DNA of 64,000 nt from contig BROE01000019.1 in NCBI GenBank assembly GCA_036571765.1, positions 11,679,831 through 11,743,830 on the forward strand. The letters run 5' to 3'. Under the pieces are notes generated by a model. That model was not told where the DNA came from. It did no database searches and saw nothing but the letters and a program-made list of their open reading frames with translations. This document shows positions 34,601-46,600 of the stretch, piece after piece. Position numbers and translations under genes: made by a program. The stretch comes from Plecoglossus altivelis (taxonomy: Eukaryota; Chordata; Actinopteri; Osmeriformes; Plecoglossidae). The stretch's first letter is position 1, and each line of letters starts with the position of its first letter.

Positions 34601-37600
34601 CCAGAAAGCAGCTTACCTGCTGGGGAGCAGCCTGGAGGAACTGTCCTCTGCCATCTTCAAACCCCAGGCCAAAGCCACGCTGCCCCGCGGGGGGTCCCTG
34701 CGCCCTGGAGCTGACGACACGGGGGACGCCACGGGTAGGACGCACACACGCACAGACACACACACACGCACGCAGATACACACACACACCCTGATACACA
34801 CACACACATACACAGTGACACACACACACGCTGATACACACACGTGCTGATACACACACACGCTGATGCACACACACACACACTGATACACCCACACGCT
34901 GATACACACACACTTATTGTCATGCTCACACACAGACACAAACACTCGTGCACACGCACATACTCTGTCGTATTAACACACACACATTCACCAGCACACA
35001 CACTCCTCACCTTAGGGAAATAGGGAAAATCCCTCTAACTGTTAAAACACACATAATGTTAATGACTTAATAAGTAATGAATCCCACTGTTTAGAGTGAA
35101 GGGTTCGTTGCCATTCAGTTAGACGGTGCCCTTCAAGCGCTAATTGCCTGTTATTGATCTTTGGTCTCTCATGTCTAGTTCCTGTGAGAGCTGAAAGTCC
35201 ACAGTACCACCTTAGAGAACACTGTACATAGTACCACCTTAGAGAACACTGTACACAGTACCACCTTAGAGAACACTGTACACAGCACCACCTTTGATGC
35301 TGTGGATGTGTGAGGTAACATGTGTGTGTGTGTTGCCTCACCAGGGTCCAAGGCCACAGCTATGGAGTGTTTAGAAGCCATGGCTTCTGGCCTGTATGCT
35401 GAACTGTTCACCCTCCTCATCTCCCTCATCAACAGGTTAGGCCTTCATACAGCTCTGTGACCTGTCTGTCTGCTCCCTGTGTGTGTGTGACCTGTCTGTC
35501 CGCTCCCTGTGTGTGTGTGTGACCTGTCTGTCTGCTCCCTGTGTGTGTGTGACCTGTCTGTCCGCTCCCTGTGTGTGTGTGTGTGACCTGTCTGTCTGCT
35601 CCCTGTGTGTGTGTGACCTGTCTGTTTCCTCCCTGTCTCTGTGACCTGTCTGACTGCTTCCTGTGTGTGTGACCTGTCTCTCTGTGACCTGTATGTCTGT
35701 GACTTGTCTCTCTGTGACCTGTCTGTCTGCTCCCTGTGTGTGTGTGACCTGTCTGTCTGCTCCCTGTGTGTCTGTGACCTGTCTGTCTGCTTCCTGTGTG
35801 TGTGTGTGACCTGTCTGTCTGCTCCCTGTGTGTGTGTGACCTGTCTATCCGCTCCCTGTGTGTGTGTGTGTGTGACCTGTCTGTCTGCTCCCTGTGTGTG
35901 TGTGACCTGTCTGTTTCCTCCCTGTCTCTTTGTGACCTGTCTGACTGCTTCCTGTGTGTGTGACCTGTCTCTCGGTGACCTGTGTGTGTGACCTGTCTCT
36001 CTGTGACCTGTCTGTCTGCTCCCTGTGTGTGTGACCTGTCTCTCTGTGACCTGTCTGACTGCTTCCTGTGTGTGTGACCTGTCTCTCTGTGACCTGTATG
36101 TCTGTGACTTGTCTCTCTGTGACCTGTCTGTCTGCTCCCTGTGTGTGTGTCAGGGCCCTGAAGTCCAGCCAGCACTCTCTGTGTTCCCTGCTGGTGGTGG
36201 ACACGCCTGGCTTCCAGAACCCTCGCCTGGTGCAGCGTGAGCGAGGTGCCACGTTTGAGGAGCTCTGCCATAACTACACGCAGGAGCGTCTCCAAGCTCT
36301 GTTCTACCAGCGCACCTTCGTACAGGAGCTGGAAAGATATAAAGAGGTACAGAGCTGGAGGAGACACACACTCTGTCATACATACGTTACTGAAACGCAT
36401 ACTTGCATACAGACACACTCATATAAACACACTCATACATGCACACACTAGCTCAGACGTATACACCTGTTTACTCATTCTCTGCTGCAGTAGTCTCCTA
36501 CTCATCTTCTCACCTCCTCCTCTACTCCTCCTCTCCTCCTCACCTCTTCCTCCACCTCCTCCTCACCTCCTCTCGTCCTCCTCCTCCTCACCATTCCAGC
36601 ACTATGTTCTAGCACTATGTTCTAGCACCATGTTCTAGCACCATGTTCTAGCACCATGTTCTAGCACTGTTCTAGCACTGTTCTAGCACCATGTTCTAGC
36701 ACTGTTCTAGTACTGTTCTAGCACCATGTTCTAGCACCATGTTCTAGCACTGTTCTAGCACTGTTCTAGCACCATGTTCTAGCACTGTTCTAGCACCATG
36801 TTCTAGCACCATGTTCTAGCACTATTCTAGCACTGTTCTAGCACCATGTTCTAGCACTGTTCTAGCACCATGTTCTAGCACCATGTTCTAGCACTGTTCT
36901 AGCACCGTAATGGCTGTGTGCTCTTTTACCTTAAGAAGAGAAATGGTGCTATCTCAGTGTAGCTGCACCATCCACCAAACTCCCTCCTGGGACCATGCTT
37001 ATGGATTGTGTAAACATATTCCATAAATAATAGATTGTGTTACATGTAATATCTAATAATAATAATAATAATGACATTGTTATTGTGTGACCACACTTGA
37101 GACGTTGTTGTTGATGTCTCTGTTGTAAATGAGGTAATCACCTAATGGACCACTAAAACGGTTTTCCTTTGTCCTTAACGACCGTTTGTTTGTTCCTAAT
37201 GCTGTCCCATGCAGGAGAATATAGAGCTATCTCTGGACGATCTGGAGCCCAGCTCCTCTCTGTCTATAGCTGCTGTAGACCAGGCCTGCAACCAGCCGCT
37301 GGTAAGATCCCAGCACACTGCCTCACACAGACAAGTCTTATTTGGAATTATTTGGTTCTGCTCTAGTTTCTAAACCGGCATTCAATTATCTAAACATGTA
37401 TTGAATAATCGAAACCTATATTAAACCGTCTAAACCTGTATTAAATGATCTAAACATGTATTAAATGATCTAAACCTATATTAAATAGTCTAAACCTGTA
37501 TTAAATCCAAGAAGGCTATGAAGAACTGGGAGGTTGAAAGTGTGCGCTCGGTTTGACTCGGTGATGAGATTGGTAAAGGAACAATAACTGACAAATGATT

Positions 37601-40600
37601 GAGTATCCATGTAGGTGAAAATGGGACTCTTCCGCATGAAAGAATCTATTCTCCTTCTCTATTCCCTGGACTGGGATAGACGGCATTAATAGTGTGAGGT
37701 GGAGAGAACCTGTCATGATTCCTGTTTGGTTGGTTTGAGGGCTTTGTCATGTGTAGATTGCAGTCCTCGCTGCAGAAGGACTGGCAGATAGCGAGTCAGA
37801 GAAGATGGCGAGTCAGAGAAGGTGGCGAGTCAGAGAAGATGGCGAGTCAGAGAAGATGGCGAGTCAGAGAAGACGGCGAGTCAGAGAAGATGGCGAGTCA
37901 GAGAAGATGGCGAGTCAGAGAAGACGGCGAGTCAGAGAAGACGGCGAGTCAGAGAAGGTGGCGAGTCAGAGAAGGTGGCGAGCCAGAGAAGACGGCGAGT
38001 CAGAGAAGGTGGCGAGTCAGAGAAGACGGCGAGTCAGAGAAGACGGCGAGTCAGAGAAGACGGCGAGTCAGAGAAGGTGGCGAGTCAGAGAAGGTGGCGA
38101 GTCAGAGAAGGTAGAGAGTGGATCACACACGAACATCAGACTCACATGAATCATACTGGAACACACTGCGTGTGTTTAGATTGTGTTGTTAGAGATGAAC
38201 ACATCCTAATCCCATGGAATACACCCCAGGTTTCCCAACATACAGGCTGGTCTGGATTAGCATCCATCCGAACCTCAATGAGAAAATACATGACCAAGAT
38301 TAAAATGGAAAATAGTTGATTTGTGTGGGTGTGTTTGTGTGTGTTTGAGGCCAGTAATTTAGTTTCTCGTTAAAACCTTTTCCCTGAGGACAGGAAAATG
38401 CTTTTTTCTCTCAATTAGAGCCCAATTACAATGCAGATTGTGGCGACTGTTGTTCTGATAAAAGCAGAAGAGTGCTCAGTTGTCTGTCTGACCCCTGACC
38501 TCTGGAGTGGTCTTGAACCGTCCAATCAGAGCTGGTTCAGCTGGCAGCCTAATAGCCTGTTCCTGCTGTTTTCCTTCTCTAGAAAACAAGAAACAGCTTG
38601 GATTGGAAAAACAAAAAGGTTTTCTGTTCTGAAAGGTGTTAGGGGTTAAAAATAGAGTGTTTGAAAATATATAAATATGACCCACATAGATCCTCCCTGC
38701 TTCTCTTGAGTAGAGTTTGTTGTCGTGGGAACGGCAGGATGAGACAGTGACAGGTACTTTCGAAGAGTTGTGTTCTGAAACCTCTGGAACAGAGGGGCTT
38801 GTCTGGGGGGCTGGCTGGGCACTGTGGGGCGGTGCAAGGGGCTGTCTCTCTTGTGATGTGTGTGGAGGTACTGCAGCTCTGCGTGTGTGTGTGCATGTGT
38901 GTGTGTGCGTGTGTGTGTGTGCGTGTGTGTGCGTGTGTGTGCGTGTGTGTGTGTGTCAGGTGCGGTCTGCAGCGAGGGCAGAGGAGGCACGGGGGCTGCT
39001 GTGGCTGATGGAGGAGGAGGCTCTGCAGGCAGGCTCAGAGGACACACTGCTAGGACGCCTCTTCAGCTACTACGGCCCTGCGGAGGGAGACAGCAGAGGT
39101 CAGGACACACACTAGATACACTGGACTAATAAGGGATGCTTGTATTTCTGTGTAAATATACTGTATATACATGATATTAAATAACACTGCATAATTGACT
39201 GGTAGTGTGAATAGAGTTCTCTCTCTGTCTGAGTCGTTGCTATGGTGTTGCTGCCTGTGGCTCATTATGACAGAGCCTGTATGATGTCATATGTGGGACC
39301 CAGATCTTTGAGCCTTTATGATGTCACAGTTGCAACAGCATGTGCAACAGTCTAATCCCTTGTGATGTCACTGTTGTTTGTGGGACACTTAAACGCGTTT
39401 GTGAAGCATTCCATGTCAACATCATAGCTTGTATAGGAATTCTAAATCTAAAAGGCTAAGTTATCTTTCAAAAAAAGATTGTTTAAAAATAGAAGCTTTT
39501 TCCGTTCAATTCCCAGTTTCCCATTCAGTAAATCCTTATTTAGATGTATCCAACGTCTTACTAAACCGCTCTCCTCCTCTGTCTGCCTGTACCCTTCCAT
39601 TCCCTCAGTTTGTTGTTTTTTTATAATATCAACAACCTCTTCTTCCACCAATCAGGTCCCTCGATACTCCTGAAGAGTGAGCGAGCGCATCACTTCCTGC
39701 TGGGTCACAGCCATGGGACAGACTGGGTGGAGTACGATGCTCGTGGTTGGCTCTGCCACGCCCGCCATAACCCCGCCTCCAGCAGTGCAGCCAGTCTGCT
39801 GCAGGAGTCCCAGAAGTAAGGCCCCTCCCACCACCCGCACTGATTGGCTGAGCCAGCAGGGAGCGGCTTGCGATGATGCTGAACTCTGACCTCTTCTGAC
39901 CTGTCCCTTGACACACTTGACCTCTGTGTCTGTGTTGCAGGAAGAGCCTGAGCAGTCTGTTTGCAGGCCGTGTGGGCGGAGCCAGCTTTCTGTCTGGGTC
40001 GGTGGCGGGGCTGCAGGGCGTGCCCCTGCCAGCCCTGAGGAGAGCCAGCAGCATGAGGAAGACCTTCACTACAGGCGTGGCAGCCGTCCGCAAGAGGAGC
40101 TTGTGTGTCCACATCAAGCTGCAAGTGGTGAGAATATTTTAGGGGGAAGAAAAAGAAACATCTTAAAGTTTTGAAAGGTTGAAAACCCATTTTGGGAAAT
40201 GTTTGTGTATTTGACATGTACTTTACTTTACTACGCTCTGCTCTAATATACCCTGCTCTAGGCTTTTTCTTTTATCCTTTCCTCAAGAAAAAAAGTTGGA
40301 AGATTAAGTATTAAGTATTTAAGAAAAGACGTCCTTTAAGTGCAGGATGTGTTGGTTCTGATCCAGGTCTTGTTTCTGTAGGATGCTCTTTTAGACACGG
40401 TGCGCAGGTCCAGAGTCCACTTTGTCCACTGCCTGCTGCCCAAGGCTGAAGCCCTGAAGGTACTGTCCCGGGAGGGGAACGAGGGCCCGGCTTCTGCCCA
40501 GGGGGAGGGTGTCGACGCTGGGCTGATGCAGCTGGATGTGACCCTCCTCCGGGCTCAGCTCCGGGGCTCCAAGCTACTTGATGCTCTGAGGATCTACAGG

Positions 40601-43600
40601 CAAGGTGAGCCACATCCTGTCTCCTCTCACCTCTCTCCACCCCACCTCCTCTCACCTCTCTCCACCCTACCTCCTCTCATCTCTGTCCACCCCACCTCCT
40701 CTCATCTCTCTCCACCCCACCTCCTCTCACCTCTCTCCACCCCACCTCCTCTCATCTCTCTCCACCTCAAGACTAACCCAGATCTGTGATCATTTGCTCA
40801 CGTCTGTCCTGTTTCCCAGGTTACCCTGATCACATGGTCTTCTCAGAGTTCCGCCGGCGCTTCGACGTGTTGGCGCCCCACCTGACCAAGAAACACGGAC
40901 GCAACTACATAGTGCAGGACGCCAAGAGGGTGAGGGAGCTTCAGCCGTCTGCGTCTTGCTCTGATGACTTCCTGAGGAAGTGCTCTTGCTTCTCTGAGAT
41001 TGGAGTCAGGGACAGGCTGGGAGGCTGCAGGGGAAGGGAAGGGTGAACCAGCCTGAAGGCTGACTAGCTCATGCAAGCTCCTTTTGGAGGTGATTCATCA
41101 ATGAGGGTCAGTTGTGTACGATCCCTCTGAAGGAGGAGAGAGGGAAGGAGGGAGGGAGGAGGGAGGAGAGGAGGGAGGAGAGGAGGAGTACACAACCAAC
41201 CCTATTACAGCGTGGAGTGTGAGGGTGGGGGGACGTGTGAGAAAAGCAGATTTCCCCTGTGTCAGCGTCTCAGAGCTGGGTTTCCGTGGAAACGTTGTCA
41301 GACAAAAGCCCCTCAGTGTTCGGGGGCCGCCACCCCCCTCTGGAGTCTAGAGGATCCTGTCAGAATCCCCCTTAACCCCCAGCCCCCCTGCCCAGCACAG
41401 AGAGGAGGGCAGAGAGGAACACACATACGGAGGAGGAGAGGCAGGCTGGCAGCAGAGAGAGAGGCAGGCAGAGAGAGACACAAGCAGAGAGAGAGGCAGG
41501 CAGAGAGAGACGCAGGCAGAGAGAGACGCAGGCAGAGAGAGACACAGGCAGAGAGAGACACAGGCAGAGAGAGACACAGGCAGAGAGAGAGGGAGGCAGA
41601 GAGAGGGAGGCAGAGAGAGGGAGGCAGAGAGAGGGAGGCAGAGAGAGGGAGGCAGAGAGAGGGAGGCAGAGAGAGAAGCAGGCAGAGAGAGGGAGAGCAC
41701 GACACGAGAGACGGCGAAGGCAGCAGAGAGACAGACCAGCAGCCAGAGGGATGCGGCTCAGCACGCCAGCGCACCAGGACCACGCGACGAGCAGGCCGCC
41801 AGTGCTAGGAGCCAGACCGGCAGACAGAGACCAGAACAGGCAGAGAAAAGCCACGCTGCAGAGCACGGGGACGAAGGCCAGGCAGACGACGACGACAGAC
41901 AGAGATGAGACAGACAGAGAGAGGCGCAGGGTGAGGTTGCCTCATCTGGTAAGCTCTGGACCCCATGCTGTTCCTCCCGTCGCCTCTGTGGGGGGGACCC
42001 CACGCCACGCCGCGGCCGCGGAGGAACCGGGGCCTGAAGCAAGCCGGTGGTTTCTGCGAGGACAGCCCTGCCAATCGGTGGCGCCTCTGGAGCTCTCCTC
42101 CGTTTCTGTCTTGCGAGCTCTCTCTCTCCTCTGTCTGTCTGTCTGTCTCTCTCCTTCTGCCTCCCCCCCCCTCCCTCTAGCTTGTAGCTAACTTTCTCTG
42201 TTTCTTTGTCTGTTTCTTTCTCTTTTTCTCCCTCCCTTCCTCCCTGGCTCCTCCCTCCCCCCGGCTCCCCCTCTCTCTGCTTGGCAGCTTCTCTTCCCTC
42301 TGGTCTGGACGATCCCTCCCTCTGCCCCTCCTGGCTCTGGAGCTCTCTCTCCCCTCCAGGTCCTTCATAGTGGGGCAGCAGGGCAGGGAGCAGGGAACCA
42401 TACATCTTCTGTCAGTGAAGGTCTGTTGAAGCTCTGCTTGTTACCGGCAACGTCCGATCCGTGCCCTGCTCCCGCTCCCGCGATGAATCCGTCGTGTGTC
42501 GCTCCCGCCCCGTGTCGCGGTGTGTGCTGTCTGCTCGCGCTGGCGGGGCTTGTGCCTCCGTCCGGTTACCCCCGTTCCAGGCGTGGAGGAGCCTCCTCAT
42601 GGAGTGTCTGGACCCTGAGAAGACGCAGCCCACCCCCCTATCACACTGGTGTGTGAGCAGGCGCTGCACGTCATCTCGAACAGCCCGACACCCACTCTTA
42701 ACACCAACACCTCCCTGCCCGGTGAAGACCACCCCAGCAGAGACAAGACCCCACCAGCAGCAGAGACCACAGCACGGCCAGAAAAAACAACAAAGCACCC
42801 CCCACCGGCAACCCCAGCAGGCACCCTCATCCACGCCACGACACGGACCACACCCCACGCAGCCACGACCCCTCGCACCCACACGCACCCACGCACGCAC
42901 CCACACACAGAGAACACAAGCTGGAAAGATAACTCTTTCTCCTAAACACCCCCTTGAGGAATGTGTTTGTGTTCGTCTCTGAGCTCGTTGCCAAACCCTT
43001 CCCGTGTGTACGAGTGTCCTGCGTGTTCCTGGCTGGAGACTAGAAGGCAGCGTCTCTCCACACTCTCTGCTCTCCGCCCGGCACGTGACCCCTGCGTCTC
43101 CTCGCATCACCTCGGCTCTCCCAGCCACCCACGCTGCCTGCCAGGCGCCATGCAAACTGCTCTTTGTCTTCCCACCTGCACTAACCTCTGATAGAGTAAT
43201 CAGAGTAAACACAACCTGGCACACTGAGGTTTAATCCCATCAGATGGAGGGTGGCCTCTGGCCAAGAGGAGAAATCAAGAAAGAAACATTGTGTGTTGAG
43301 GAGAGCCCAGCACAGGGCAGCTTCCTAGCTGCAGCAGTGGAGCTTATTAGGACGTGGCAGGGAGGGTGATTACTGCCAGGCTGCTGCTGCCTCCAGGGCG
43401 CTGGGTTTGAACCCGGCTCAGGAGTGGATTAGCGCCGAGATGGTCATTCAGCGAGCATTCCAGCCGCCTCCTAGCAACAGCCTCCCCTGCAGAATGCCAA
43501 TTACAGCAGCTCCCAGCTGGCTGCATCGTCACATAGCTGCTACCATGATGATACATGACCTTTGATTTATCCGTTTGATGTCATGTTACTGTATTGCACG

Positions 43601-46600
43601 CACATGCATACCCACACATATGCACACGCACACAGATATGCACACATGAACATACACACACACACACATACGCACACACACACTTGCTCACCGTGAGACC
43701 AAATGACTTGGTGGAACCAGAGTATAAAAACCCAAATTGAATCTTCAGCTGTCTGTCTTGTGGTTAAATCTTCACACAGCCTCTCTCTTATTGGCTGTGT
43801 TACTGTGTGACCTTTGACTTTTAAGGAACATGGTTGACTGTTCTGTGTAGTCTAATGATTCTAACATCAAGGTTTGGGGTGCAGCCTTGCAGATCAGGCT
43901 GGCTCTTACTGAACTGAAACAAGGCATACTTCATAATTCACTGCTGGTTTGTACGAATACTGCATCAGTACTTTGGATTTTAATCAGATAATGCAACTTA
44001 AGTATCAAACACACAAAAAGTCTTTTGATGAACAGATGAATAGCTTTGTTTGAACTGTGCTTTGATGCAATGACAGGCTGTTTGAAATGCTGAGCTGATC
44101 TTAGCTAAGTGTGTGTTTGATCATGTGTTGTGTTGTGCAGTTGTTCTTCAGAGCAGGTACCCTGACCAAGCTGGAGGAGCAGAGAGATGATCAGACCAGG
44201 AGGAACCTCACGCTGTTCCAGGCTGCCTGCTCTGGTTACCTGGCGCGTCAGGCCTTTAAGAAGAGGAAGGTACTGTACAGGACCGACCGCACGCACACAC
44301 GCACACACACGCACGCACACACACTACTGTACAGGACGCACACACTCCACTCAACACTACTGTCGACTAGGAGCGCATCCAGGCACACACACCTCTCCAG
44401 TCACTAACCTCCGTAGCAGGATCCGCCGCACACACACACACACACCAACCCCACACACCCACACACACACACGCACCCAGACCCCCACGCACGCACAGCA
44501 CGCGACTAACCTGGGAGTACAGGACGCACCACCGCACCCAACTCACTACTGTACAGGAACGCCAACGTCACGCACACGGCACCTACTGTGGGCGGACGCA
44601 CGCACACACACTCACTCTGTACGGACCAGAAGTGAGGTGTTGTGAGACCGTTGCCGCGTGGAGAGTGAGCGGTTGCCGCTGCGAGAGTGAGGCGTTGGCC
44701 GTGGAGAGTGAGACCGTTGCCGGTGGAGAGTGAGGCGTTGCCCCGTGGAGCAGTGAGGCGTTGCCCGTGGGAGGTGAGGGCGTTGCCGGTGGACAGTGAG
44801 GCGTTTGCCGTGGAGAGCATCTTGTGCTGCATGCGTCTATAAATACATACGGAAAGCAGAGAGAGAGACTCTGTTGATTCCACCAGGCTAGCCCTCCATC
44901 TCTCCCGGTCCTCATCCAATCCCATTACAACGATGAGGGCCAGTGACATGTCCTTCCGCTAAATCCTTCCACCACCCTCTGCCGCCCTATCCTCTACGGG
45001 TCACTATCCATCACCCCGGTCCCTTCATTTCATTCATCTGCTGAGATGCCTGGCCCATCTGCTCGCATCCTAGTTGGCCTGATCCGTCCCTTCCGTGGCC
45101 ATGCATGCGAACTGTCATAACATCCCCAGCCTCTCGGGCGCGGCGCTGCCTGGGCTGCATAACGCTACCTCTCGAACGGGCCGGGGCTTCTCTGGCAATT
45201 CCATCATCTGCCTCCTCGCCTGGAGCAACAAAACACTAACAGCTACCGGCTAGAGAACCAGCTCTCGCTCACACTAGTATCATTCATGTGAACCGTGGAA
45301 CCTTGAGAGCTCAGAACCTGGATCCTCAGAACCTTAGAACCATGGCTGCTTCTTCCTGTGGAGGCTACATGGTTCTCATTTGGAGCTGGTCCTGTTTATA
45401 TATCTCGCCCACTGCATTATATCGAGATGTGCGCTCTCCTTCCGGCTCGCACCCGCCGCCGCTCCCTCCCTCCCACACTTCCGCGCCCAATGCGGCAGCC
45501 TCCCTATCCGCCGCGCTAAAGAAGCACGCTCTGAGTTATGTGAAATTGGGTTGAGAAGAAGCACAATGAAAGGCAGCGGTTTTTTCTTCCTCTTAGAAAG
45601 TCTGGGACGTTGCCGTGGAGAGTGAGGCGTTGCCGTGGAGAGTGAGGCGTTGCCGTGGAGAGTGAGGCGTTGCCGTGGAGAGTGAGGCGTTGCCGTGGAG
45701 AGCATCTGTGCTGCATGCTGCTATAAATATTAACGGAAGCAGAGAGAGACTCTGTGATTCCACCAGGCTAGCCCATCCCACCTCCGTCCTCATCCAACCA
45801 ATTACGATGAGGCAGTGACATGTCCTCCTAAATCTCCACCCCCTCTGCCCCCTCCCTCTACGGGTCACTATCTCACACTCCTTCCCTTCATCCATTCATC
45901 TGTCTGAGATGCTGGCCCATCTCTCCATCCTAGTTGGCCTGAGTCTGTCCCTGTCCTGCCCATGATGACACTGTCATTACATCCAGGCTCCTCTGGGGGG
46001 CGCTGCTGCTGATAAACTACCTCTGAAGCCCTTCTGGACATCATGATCCTCGCCTGGAGAACCGGCTAGAGAACCAGCTCTCGCTCACACTAGTATCATT
46101 CATGTGAACCGTGGAACCTTGAGAGCTCAGAACCTGGATCCTCAGAACCTTAGAACCATGGCTGCTTCTTCTTGTGGAGGCTACATGGTTCTCATTTGGA
46201 GCTGGTCCTGTTTATATATCTCTGCTACTATTATAGAGCATTGGCTCCTCCTCCCCCCCTCCCACCGCCTCCCCCCCTCCCACCTCCCTCCATGCAGCCT
46301 CCCCCTCATGGTAACAGAAGCAGCTTCTGAGTTATGTGAATTGGTTTGAAGAAGGAAGACATGGAAAGGCCAGGGTTTTTCCTCTTAAGAAGTTGAAAGG
46401 TCATCATTCCAGCTATGGGCAGGCTTGAATCGAAGCTATTTCTAATCCTCTGCAAGGTCAAGGCAACACCAGTAGAAACCTACCAGCCTTCTAGGTGGCT
46501 GCACACTTACAAAATCCATTAGCACAAGGCCACGTTTTTCCACAAATGCCCTTGTGCATTTCCACATTGTAAATGGAGCTATGCTGAAAATATAATTATT

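Noticed and set aside
35429..36418. 329-codon ORF (-) spanning the switch II exon
   Set aside because: Mostly the GTGACCTGTCTG array read backwards; the myo18a exon on the + strand explains the rest.
41212..42405. Arg/Glu/Gln-rich ORFs in the 41-42 kb intron
   Set aside because: Arise from the GGCAGAGAGAGACACA repeat; no conserved motif.
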